Below, piece after piece: positions 1 through 8,841 of a DNA stretch of 64,000 bases. Each line of letters starts with the position of its first letter. Position 1 is the stretch's first letter. Below the pieces are notes generated by a model. It was given only the letters and a program-made list of their open reading frames with translations, did no database searches and was not told where the DNA came from. Location of the stretch: NCBI GenBank assembly GCA_918026815.1, contig CAKJVC010000049.1, positions 310,001 to 374,000 on the forward strand, read 5' to 3'. Origin of the DNA: Chalara sp. BL73. Lineage: Eukaryota > Ascomycota > Leotiomycetes > Helotiales. A program made the translations under genes and the position numbers.

Positions 1-211
1 TAGAAAAAGAAGAATAAACGTTTGCTACGATTTCATTTGTTTTGCTATTTGCTACAATTAGGGCTAGACCCTCAACATTCACTGGAATAAATTGACTACC
101 ACCATTGCTTGTACATAAACTAGATAGGAACGCTAGCGCCTAGGCGCTAGCCGTGCTACATAGTCCTTGACTGATACAGCACGTTAAAAGGAATAATAAT
201 AATAATAATAA
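1..211. repeat. Left copy of the direct repeat bracketing the AT-rich block
   Basis: This segment matches 11652-11862 almost base for base and is cut by the window start, so the full repeat may be longer. Most differences are C/T or A/G transitions. It contains a perfect 20-bp palindrome at 132-151, GCTAGCGCCTAGGCGCTAGC, and ends in a TAA microsatellite. A direct repeat on both sides of a degraded gypsy element suggests the outer LTRs, but clear TG..CA ends could not be placed. It could instead be a separate repeat family duplicated around the block. Confidence 0.75.
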
Positions 212-1089
212 TTAATGTTTATTACCGACAATTACGATAACTTCCAGAATTTCTATTAATATATACTTATTTCAAAACTATAACTACTTATTTAAAAAAA
301 CAATATTCGATTTCAGCAAGTTTAAATACAATACTAGCAAAATATACTACGCCGAAACAAAACAATTGCTAAAAACGACAAAAAACGCTTAAACGGCATT
401 TAAATTAAAGTTTTTGTTGAGAATCTCTATCTTAGAGGTTCGAGGAAGTGTCATGTATATGAGGTCAAGCACGTGACGGAACGTCACGTAGTTGGCTTGG
501 CATGGAAAACTCTGTATATAGAACGCGTAGCATACAACCTTACAATACACACTTGTAATTCCTACGCTTCCGCACCCACCCTTTTCAATAGTTTTAACAG
601 TAAGTTTAATTTAAGCTTTGCTAGCGAAAAACTGTTTGCACGTTCAGGCTGTACAGGCTGTTTAGCAGTTAGTCGTTTAAGCTGTACAGCCAGCTGTTCG
701 AGTTGTTTAAGCGATTTATATTGTTCGAAAAGCTACAGCTAGCCAGAAGCTTACTCGAGCTAGCGCTTATAAGCTAACTTAGACTTAAAAAACTAGCAAA
801 AGCTTGAAAGTTATAACTAGTAAACTTTTTCGTTTTTACAACTACAAGCTTAAAGTCAGGTCGGAACTTTAGCCAAAAAACTTTGTTAAAGCAAAAAGAA
901 ATAGTCGGCTTAACAGCCGGCTTAGCCGGCGTGTATACTTAAATATTAAAATAATTTTTAGTAACGAGTTTATGCTAAACGCTTAGCAACAAAAAATCGA
1001 GCTATTTTCAATTACGTTAAACGGCTTAAACCGAATAATTAAAAATCGAAAGCAAAAACAACAGCTTGTTAAGCTAAAAAAAAAATTGC
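212..1089. other. AT-rich stretch without a supported gene; possible LTR-like patch
   Basis: Mostly AT-rich and full of stops. The part from about 430 to 770 is clearly less AT-rich than its surroundings. It begins near TGTCATG at 449, carries two CACGT cores at about 469-490 and a TATATA at about 515, which resembles the promoter part of a fungal LTR. No second copy was found in the window. An 89-codon frame at 473-742 has no recognisable domain and is not called. The gag region expected upstream of the reverse transcriptase remnant is missing or unrecognisable here. Confidence 0.45.
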
Positions 1090-2037
1090 AAAACTAAATT
1101 CCGAATACTTACTATAGTCGTTTAGCTTTTTTTTCGAAACAAAAATTAAACATTTTAGCTTTATACCGAAGCATTAACTACAAAATCGAGTTTACGAAAA
1201 ACAATATTTTAAAGTTTTGCTATTTAAACAAGCATTTAATCGAAAAACTTAAAATTATACAAAACTATTTAACAGTTAATTTAAAAAAAAGTTTTGTTGT
1301 TACTAGTAAAATTTTTTTTGTATTATTTGTTTTGTTTGCGCGAAAGTCGAACAGTTTATTTCGTTTTTGTGTCGATTACTAAAAACTAAATTCGTTAACT
1401 AAAAAAAACCGGTATTTTTTACTATTAATCGACAAAACGCTAACTAAACTAAACAAAGCTAAAGTTTTTACAAAACTAAATATTTACTAAACATTTTACC
1501 GGATTCGGATTTTTTTGGAATTTAAAAAATTTACAGTATTTTGCATTTGCTATAGTTTGTTTTAATATAAAGTTTTACTTTTTAGCTTTACTAATAAGCC
1601 GACAACGTTTTAAAGCTATATTAACAATATTTTTCGAGATTTGTTAAATGTAATTTGTACAGTATATTTTAATAATATTTTTATTTACTTTAAAAACGAG
1701 TTACAATACAAAACACATGTAAAGCAAATAATTAACAAATTGCAAACTGTCGGTTTACAAACCGATATTAAAAAGTATAAATTTAGTATAAAACAAATAA
1801 AGTACTTAAAATTTATTGTTTCGACTAACAGTATTTAAATAATTTAAACAAAATACGAGTAATTGCAAACTAAAAACTTTTAAAAACAGTTAAAAAAGTT
1901 TAATTTTTTTTAAAGTTTTGCAAAAAGTTTATTCGAAACTACAGTTAAATTGCAGTATTGCTAATTTAGTTAACTCGTGCTAATTATAAATTTGTTTTCG
2001 ACAACAAATATATTTAAACATTCGACAAGTTTAAAAC
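1090..2037 (+). pseudogene. Degenerate Ty3/gypsy pol, reverse transcriptase part (outer element)
   Basis: Read through its stop codons, this stretch shows the conserved order of a gypsy-type reverse transcriptase. FCVDY is at about 1364-1378, followed by a TKL-N-I block near 1465, a TNKPTTF-like block (from TNAPATF) near 1590, and YFNNIFIY at about 1665-1688 where the family has a YxDD catalytic motif. The text after it (a KYLKFIVST-like block) corresponds to the usual KYLGFIVS segment. Asp-to-Asn in the catalytic pair and Trp/Gln-to-stop changes are what C-to-T mutation on either strand gives. The reading frame is interrupted at 2037 by the insertion of another element and resumes at 8842. 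The element is dead. The RT assignment is firm; the 5' limit is not. Confidence 0.85.
2033..2037. other. Target-site duplication AAAAC, left copy
   Basis: AAAAC directly precedes the first LTR base (TG at 2038) and is repeated directly after the other LTR at 8837-8841. Five base pairs is the usual length for Ty3/gypsy insertion, so the two ends of the inner element are fixed by sequence. Confidence 0.9.
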
Positions 2038-2240
2038 TGTAAGGTGCTGGAGTAAAGTGGCACAAGTCAACTGCAATTGATACGAAGACTAATCTTTACC
2101 TTCTCTACTACGTCCCGAGTCTTTTACTTATACTCTCCGAACCCTTGGCGACTTTCTACGTGCTTATACATACTAAGCTTCAGTGTTTTTACCGAGCTTT
2201 TTTTAGTGCTTTTTAGCACGTGATATCCTGGCGCTTGACA
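2038..2240 (-). repeat. 3' LTR of the nested gypsy element
   Basis: 203 bp, beginning TGTAAGGTGCTGG and ending GGCGCTTGACA on the plus strand. It pairs with 8634-8836 at equal length without indels; all differences seen are transitions. The half facing the element interior (about 2145-2240) is more T-rich than in the partner LTR, while the outward half is better preserved. Confidence 0.93.
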
Positions 2241-2257
2241 TTGCCTTTTTTTTTAAA
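2241..2257 (-). promoter_or_regulatory. Probable polypurine tract for plus-strand DNA priming
   Basis: On the element's coding (minus) strand the bases next to the 3' LTR are a run of about nine A followed by GGCAA. An A/G tract at this place is the expected second-strand primer of an LTR retrotransposon and supports the minus orientation. RIP may have lengthened the A run. Confidence 0.6.
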
Positions 2258-2577
2258 ACGTTGTTTCGACGTTTATACTGGTATTGTAAACTTCAAGCGC
2301 GGGTATTATAGCTTAGTATTGTAGCCAGCTCGTAAAGCAATCGAAAATAAGCCGAAAAAAGCTCGTAGCGAACAACAACTTAAGTACAATAAAAAGCGGA
2401 AACTGAGTACAATAAAAACAATTAACAATATTTCTAAAATAAATAAGTAACAGCAACAATAGCTTTTTAGTTATAAATAGAAATAAGTAATAGTCGAACT
2501 TCAGCCTATAAATAAGCGCTTTTTTTCCGCTTAACTGCGTTTTTTTTTTTTTTTTGCAACACTATTACTAACACTAT

Positions 2578-2606
2578 TACTACTACTACTACTACTACTA
2601 CTACTA
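2578..2606. repeat. TAC trinucleotide microsatellite
   Basis: About nine uninterrupted TAC units inside the degraded element, downstream of the integrase remnant in element orientation. On the minus strand they give a meaningless poly-valine frame. Confidence 0.85.
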
Positions 2607-3153
2607 TATTTGTTTTGCGTTTCGCTTTCGTTTCGGCTTCGGCCACTTTTGTTTGTTTTCGCTGCGCAAAGATTGCGGGCTTTAAGCCTAAAGTCTGTTG
2701 CTTTTTCGATAAAAAAAGCAGCATTAAGTACTTTCGCTGCCGCGGCTTTAAAGCCAAATGTTTTTTTGTAAGTACTTTATAGCTTCGATACTTTTTCGAT
2801 TTAACTCCGGTTAACTGCCGGCTGCTTTCCGTCGCTGTAGTAGTCGCTTCGCACGCTAGTCGCGTTTGTTTCGGAAGCGTTTCGGCTTCGACGACCGCAA
2901 AAAGCGCTTTCGTAAAGCTATCGCTCGGGTTTTTTCGGAAATCAAAAATCGTTCGAAAGCTTTGTTTCGTTAACAAGCTTACTTTAAAAAAGTAAAAGCG
3001 GTTTTTTTAGCTTTTTTTACGAAAGCTAAAAAAACTAATTTTTTTTTGCGGGAATTAGTTAGATTACAGCGAGTAGCAGTAAGTAATTGAACTTTTTTCG
3101 ATTTGTAGCCGATTTGATTTAGTTAAGCCGGTATTAGCAAAAACGAAAACGAG

Positions 3154-3198
3154 AAAAAAAAAAAAAAAAAAAATAAAAAAAAAAAAGAAAAAAAAAAA

Positions 3199-3264
<66 letters not shown>
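3154..3264. repeat. Near-homopolymer A tract of about 110 bp
   Basis: Almost pure A on the plus strand with a few T and G interruptions. It lies inside the nested element between the integrase remnant and the 3' LTR. It could be an expanded A/T tract or partly an assembly artefact; its true length is hard to determine with any sequencing method. Confidence 0.85.
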
Positions 3265-3267
<3 letters not shown>

Positions 3268-3683
3268 GAAAAGAAATCGGAAAAAAAAAAGTAGTAAAAA
3301 AAGTAGTAATAGCTGTTTTGGCAGCGAGTGGTTTTTTGGACGTTTAGCTTCGCTTTCGGGCATTTATCGTTTCGCTTCCGGGCTTTTGCTGTTTGTTTTC
3401 GGGCATAAATTGACTATTTTGCTTTTTTCCGTTTTTTTTTTTTTGACTTTTTTGCTATTTTAAACGTAGTTTTCCGGTAATACTTTTGTACTATTTCGCC
3501 AGCGCTTCGAAAGTTCTTTGCGGGCTTTTATAAGTTTTCCGCAAAAAAATACTTTTTTTAGCGTACTAAATACTTTATTTTTTTTTTTGTAGTTCAGTAG
3601 GCTTAAATAGCTTTTATTTCGTACTTTTCTTTTTTTTGTACTAGAATCGGCGCCGGTTTTTCGACGGCTTTTTTACGTTTATG

Positions 3684-4004
3684 CTACAGCTTTAATAAAA
3701 ATATATAGAACATATTATAGATTTTGTAAAATAGCAGTAGTTCTAGTTTGTAAGCTTGCTCGTAATTTTTTATAACTTTTAAAACTTTAAATAGTTTTAA
3801 ATATTTGTTTGCAAGCTTGCGGCTAAGCTTAAATTGTCGAATATTTTTCAAAGCTAGTATTACTTTTTTTTTTCCGCGGAAACGGATTAGCTTGTGTTTT
3901 GCGTTGTAGTACTTTTTGTGCTTTTTGTAGACTTTTCGAAAATTACTTAAAAGTTTTTTTTGTTTTTTTACTAAAAACTTAATTCTTTTTTTAGCTGCCG
4001 GCAC
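3684..4004 (-). pseudogene. Integrase C-terminal remnant of the nested gypsy element
   Basis: A 106-codon open stretch follows the typical end of a gypsy integrase. First comes a lysine-rich helix (VKKQKK, KKYYNAKHK), then a KKVILALKNIR-like block equivalent to the usual KVLLRTKNIRT. An SRKLANKYL block and an FKVLKVIKNYEQAYKLEL block correspond to the GPFKVLE..AYKLELP segment that precedes the HPVFHVSLL motif. The catalytic core upstream is not recognisable because of decay. It cannot encode a working protein alone. Confidence 0.8.
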
Positions 4005-5648
4005 TTTTTTTTCGAGAACGTCGTTTCCGACGTTTAAGCTTAGTTCAGAATCGAAGCCGTAAAGTAATTTAAACGAAGTACTACCGGTACTTGCATAAAC
4101 AGAGTTGTTGTATATAAATTCTGTTAAAGCTAGTTTCGAAACTTAGTTATTTTGTTTGTAATTGCAATACGTTTTTAAATAAAATTCCAAAGTTTAATTT
4201 TGTCGTTTTGTTTAGCTGTTCGTTTGCGAGTAAAAAGCAGTAAAAAGTCGGCAGCGAATTTTAAAGTAATACATAAAGTCTTTTTAGAATTTGCTTGTAA
4301 AAACAGACTTTTTATCGGTAATAATTTTTTTTAAAAATCCGAAATTTTTATAAATGTAGTTTATGAATAGTTCCGCAAGCTTATAAGTTTAAATACTTTT
4401 CTGTACAGCTATATAGCGTGCTAGTTTAGTGTATTTGTTAACTATAACTAGTATAAAGTTATATATTTAGTTGTGCTTTTTGCTAAGCGATAAATCTGTA
4501 ATAAAATCTATAGTTATTTTTTTTTATAGTTTTAAAGAAATAAAAATCGAAGCTAACTCGCTGTAAGTTCGGTGTTTTTTCGGTTTGCTTTTTTAGCATT
4601 CCGTATACGTTTTAACATGTTTTTTAATATTATTTTTTAAACTAAACTAATAGTACTTTCGGCTTATTAGCTTGCGCGTTTTACGCACGCTAAAATAGCC
4701 GGCAAGCTTTTTATTATAATACACGTGAATTATTTTCGCGCGTATTAACTTTTTGTTAAAAACATATACAGCTTTTTTATAACAAAGTAAGCTATTTTTG
4801 TAGTTTATGCTTTATAGCTTTTTCGCTCCGGTTCGGCTTCGCTTTGTAGTTTTTTCGGTGATTTTTCGAACTGAAAAAAAATCAGTTTTTTGCAGTTTTG
4901 TTAAAACGTTTTAAATCGGCTTCGTTATTTTATTATATACCGTTTCGGTCGATAACGACATAATTGCTACTTTTTGTAGCACGCGCTGTTTGTAACTAGT
5001 TATACTAATAGCAAGCTTAAATTTAACTTTTCGGATTACGTTGCAGTACTTTTTAGCTTATAACTTTATTATGTTTGTTTTTAACTTCGGCATTTTACCG
5101 GTTCGGAAGCGTTTATTTTTCGAAGTAAACGCGACTTTACACGAGCGCGCTTAACTCGTGCTACTTAAAAGCACACTTTTTAAATAGTTTTTTAAAACAT
5201 AAAACAACTTTGCTATACGCAGTTTGTTATACAAAATCGAAAAAAACGTTTTTGCTTTTTTTTTGCTTTGTTTTCGATTCGGTGTCGACTTTTTATAGTC
5301 CGGCTTTTGTAAAAGTTCGTTTGCGGAATTAGTTTTGCTTAGTTTAAACTTAATTACAAAATTAAACTCGTTTAAGTTTTCGGCTTATTTCGTTTAGCGG
5401 CTTGTAAACTTTTTTTTTGTTATAAAATACTTTAAATTGTTATAGTCGGTGCAAACCGTAACAGTATCGGTACTGTTTCGAAAGTATTGCTTTTATTGTC
5501 AAAAAGTATAAACTATAGCTATTAATTTTACGTCGTAAGTGTTATATCGAAACTTAACAGAAATAAACTTTTTTAAGTAAAAAGCAATAAAGTGCTATTT
5601 AGCTTTTTTTTTTTTTTCGAACAGCTGCGAAAAAATTCCGGCTATAGT

Positions 5649-6137
5649 TTATTTGAAGCTATTTGTTTTTATTTTGATTTTACATTGCGAATTAAAATGT
5701 TTAAACAAAAGTGTTTTCCGGAATTTCGATTTCAGAATTTTAAAGCTTGCTAGCGCTTCGAGCTTTACTCGGAAAAAAGCTGTAAGCTTTTTTATTTTTT
5801 TAAAAAAGTTTGTTAGTAGTACACAAATGCAAGCGTATTTTTTAATAAATCGTTTGTAAAAGTTAGTAAACTTTAAAAACACTTAGATATTTTTATAGCA
5901 CGTAAACACAAGCTATTTTTTTACAGTTTTTACGCAAAAAAAATCTATTTTTATGCTTTTAAGTTTTACAATAAAGCTTAAAAACTTAACAGTATTCGTA
6001 TTAAAGCAGCACTTAAAAAAGTTTGTATATAGCTTATACTTTCGTAGCTTTTCGAAAATTTTATAAACCGTTTTCGTATAGTTTTCGATTTTTTTCGAAA
6101 AAATAAGTATATTATTAAAGTAAACTATACAAATCAC
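5649..6137 (-). pseudogene. Reverse transcriptase remnant of the nested gypsy element
   Basis: Two adjacent minus-strand open stretches carry RT landmarks in the right order. At 6137-5913 VYFNNILIFSK stands for the VYLDDILIFSK catalytic block, followed by an LRKYKLYTN helix and a VKFLSFIV block (usual VKYLGFIV). At 5882-5649 FLKFTNFYKRFIKKY corresponds to the FLGFANFYRRFI motif that opens the connection to RNase H. The catalytic Asp-Asp has become Asn-Asn through GAY-to-AAY changes, which is diagnostic for RIP-type mutation. The strand is opposite to the RT remnant at 1090-2037, which shows two separate insertions. Confidence 0.88.
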
Positions 6138-8633
6138 ATCGACAAAGCCGACTAGCGCTTAGTTAATGTAAGCTTAAAACGTAACTAGAACGTTCGAAAG
6201 TTTAAAAAAAAAAACTAAATACTTGAAGTAACTGTATCGAGTACAAAACGTCGTTTTTTACTTATCGCTTTTTTTGATACGTATTTTGTAGTAAGCATTA
6301 GTAAAATCTATTTTCGTGAATCGCTTTAAGCGACGAAGCTTATTTAGCGTTTTACTAATTAAAAGCAACAGCGTTTTATTTTTAATTGTAACTTTATTTA
6401 ATTTTTTGTAGTTTACGTATAGCTTAAAAAAACTGTTTTTTTTAAGTACGAATAAAATCAGCGTTTTTGCAAAGCTAGTAAATCGGCGAATTTACTTTTT
6501 TAATAAAAAAAATTCAAAATATTTTTTTAATATTGTTAATTCTTTTTCTGAAAACGAGTAAACGAAGTTTTACAGCAGTACTGTTTTCGGCTCGAAGTTG
6601 ATTCGGTGTTTTATCGAATAATACTTTAATAAAATGCTTACGGAAACGTCGTTAAATATATTAGTATAATTTGTGTGCTTAAAAAAAAGCAATACTAGGC
6701 TTTTTTTTACTTGTTGTAAAACTAAACAATAAATTATTTGGCTTTTGCTAGCTTTGCGAAAGTTTTTAACGCTAAGTACTTTAATTTAAAACGTTTCGAA
6801 AAAGTATCGCTAGCTTTTTGTAAAAAAACGTATAACTAAGTCGATTTGCTTCAGCTAAAAGTACTTTAATATAAAAGAAACGTTTAGTATATTAAAGTTG
6901 TACGCTACAAAGTCGTGTCGGTAAAGTTTTGTAGTGTTTTCGGAATTAGTGATTGTTAGCTCGATATTGTTGATTTCGTAAATAACAACTTTTTTTTTTT
7001 TTACTGTAGCTAGTTAAAACTAAGCGTTTTTCGATTTTTAATTATGCTGTATAACTAAAAACTGTTTTATACAGCTTTGTTTCGCACTGCTGTCGATAAG
7101 CGCTTATACTTTTTTCGTTTTTTTTTTAGCACTAAATACTTGTACCGAAATAACTATTCGTTTTCTTTTTGCGTTTTTGCTTGTTTTTTTTAGCAAAAAA
7201 AATATTAAAAACGAGCTTTTTTGTTTTTTTGTTTAAGTTTTGAGCAATTAGTAAAAATGTAACTTTTTTTTTTGCAATTGTAGCATTTTATATTAAAGCA
7301 TTTAAAGAATAAATAACTTTTTTTATTGTACCGATAATATCGAATAGTGCTATATTTACTTTTTGTGCCGGTACCGATAAAAGTGCGATTTGCTTTACTT
7401 AAAGTGCTTTTTGTGTTTTTTTAAATATTTTTTGCTGTAAAGCGTTAAGCCGGCGTTTCTGATTCGGCCGTAAACGCAAAAGCATCGGCGTTTTTTCGCA
7501 GGTTTTTTGTGGCTTTTTTACTTAAGCTACTAAAGTTGCTAATAATTTTTTTTGCGCTTTTTATTTTTCGGGCCAAAAATATTAGCGCTTTCCGGCTTTT
7601 AAAAAGATTTTTATAGCGCAATATACTTGTTTTCAGGTTATTTTTAAATTTTTCGAATAGCGTACGTTGACAGTGCGCATTATTTACGATTTCTAGCTTT
7701 TTTTCGAGCGTTTTTAAGTGTATTGCAAAAGTTTTTATTAACTGGTTTTTTCGTTGTTTAGCGTTTTTTAGTTTGTTAGCTGCGTTTAATTTCCGATTGT
7801 TTTTATTCGTAAAGCAATTATAAAAAAAAACTACAAACTTTTTTTATGTAGTATTGCCGACTTTTACTTTCGACTTATAGCTGTTTTATTTTCGTTTCGT
7901 TATTATATTAAAAACAGAAACACAATAGTTTATTTTTTGCGTATTATTAAAAAAATAGTAATTTTCGTTTGCTTTGAAACAGTATTTCGCAGCTGACACA
8001 AAAAACTGCATTTTTAATAAAGTTTTTTTTTTGAAATTAAGTAAATTTTTAAGTTTTAGTACCGGTTGCTAAAAAAATAGCTAGCGCTCAAGCTTTTTTT
8101 TAAACTTTGTTTTGTTCGAAAGCGTTTTACCGGTATGCCGGCGGCGTTTCGCTTTAGTTCTTTTTTCGGCTAGTTTTTGGCTTTTTTCGAAGTTATTTAA
8201 GCTACGTAACTGTTTTTTTAAAATCTTTTTTTGTTTTTTGACTTTTTTAAGTTTTTTAGCAGCGTTGCTTGCTTTTGTAAGTTTTTGCTTTTTGCGTTGC
8301 TTCGCTTAACGTATTTTTTTTTGAAGTTTTGTTACAATAAATAGCTTGCGAGCTAATATATTTTGTGTGTTTATAACAACGTCGTTTTTTTGCTGTTTCT
8401 AAAGCGTTTCGTTTTCGATTTTTTTCGAGTGTTAACTTTTTTTTGATTTTTTACGCACACGAGTTGTACTAGGTAAGTTAAGACTCAGGTTTTTTGTAAA
8501 AGACCGAGTAATAAGTCGACGAGCTGTAAAAGCAAATTCAGCTGCTTTTTTTTTTTTTTTTCGACATTATAACGTTTTAAGTGCGATACTTTTCTGACTC
8601 GTGCCGAACTACACTTTGTGAGAAAGATTAAAA

Positions 8634-8836
8634 TGTAAAGTGCTGGAGTAAAGTAGCACAAGTCAACTGCAATTGATACAAAGACTAATTTTTACTTTTT
8701 TTACTACGTTCCGAGTTTTTTACTTATACCCTCCGAACCCCTGGCGACTCCCTACGTGCCCATATATGCCAAGCCTCAGTGTCTTTACCGAGCCCCTCTT
8801 AGTGCCCCTTAGCACGTGACATCCTGGCGCCTGACA
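8634..8836 (-). repeat. 5' LTR of the nested gypsy element
   Basis: 203 bp, starting TGTAAAGTGCTGG and ending GGCGCCTGACA on the plus strand. It contains CACGTGAC near the outer end. The outward half (about 8740-8836) is nearly free of mutation, whereas the inward half has the C-to-T changes. A primer-binding site next to its inner end (below 8634) could not be matched to a tRNA by eye. Confidence 0.93.
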
Positions 8837-8841
8837 AAAAC
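8837..8841. other. Target-site duplication AAAAC, right copy
   Basis: Identical to 2033-2037 and directly adjacent to the LTR end. The interrupted pol sequence of the older element continues after it. Confidence 0.9.

Larger units (their letters stand above)
2038..8836 (-). mobile_element. Complete nested Ty3/gypsy LTR retrotransposon, RIP-degraded
   Basis: A 6.8-kb element with two 203-bp LTRs, TG..CA type ends and a perfect AAAAC target duplication. Protein remnants (reverse transcriptase at 5649-6137, integrase C-terminus at 3684-4004) read on the minus strand, so the 5' LTR is at 8634-8836 and the 3' LTR at 2038-2240. A purine-rich tract lies next to the 3' LTR. Gag should lie at roughly 7000-8600 but is too decayed to identify. 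The interior is extremely AT-rich with stops in every frame and the RT catalytic Asp pair reads Asn-Asn, so it cannot move by itself. It sits inside the pol gene of an older plus-strand gypsy element and therefore arrived later. Confidence 0.92.

Noticed and set aside
473..742. 89-codon plus-strand frame rich in Ser and Cys
   Set aside because: It lies in transposon-derived DNA, overlaps a TATA-like patch and has no signal peptide or domain; probably chance in a less AT-rich island.
2506..2976. 156-codon minus-strand frame with a poly-valine end
   Set aside because: It is in the degraded element downstream of integrase and partly made by the TAC microsatellite. It may contain the element's 3' coding end but nothing recognisable.
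3064..3363. 99-codon poly-phenylalanine frame
   Set aside because: Purely the translation of the A/T homopolymer.
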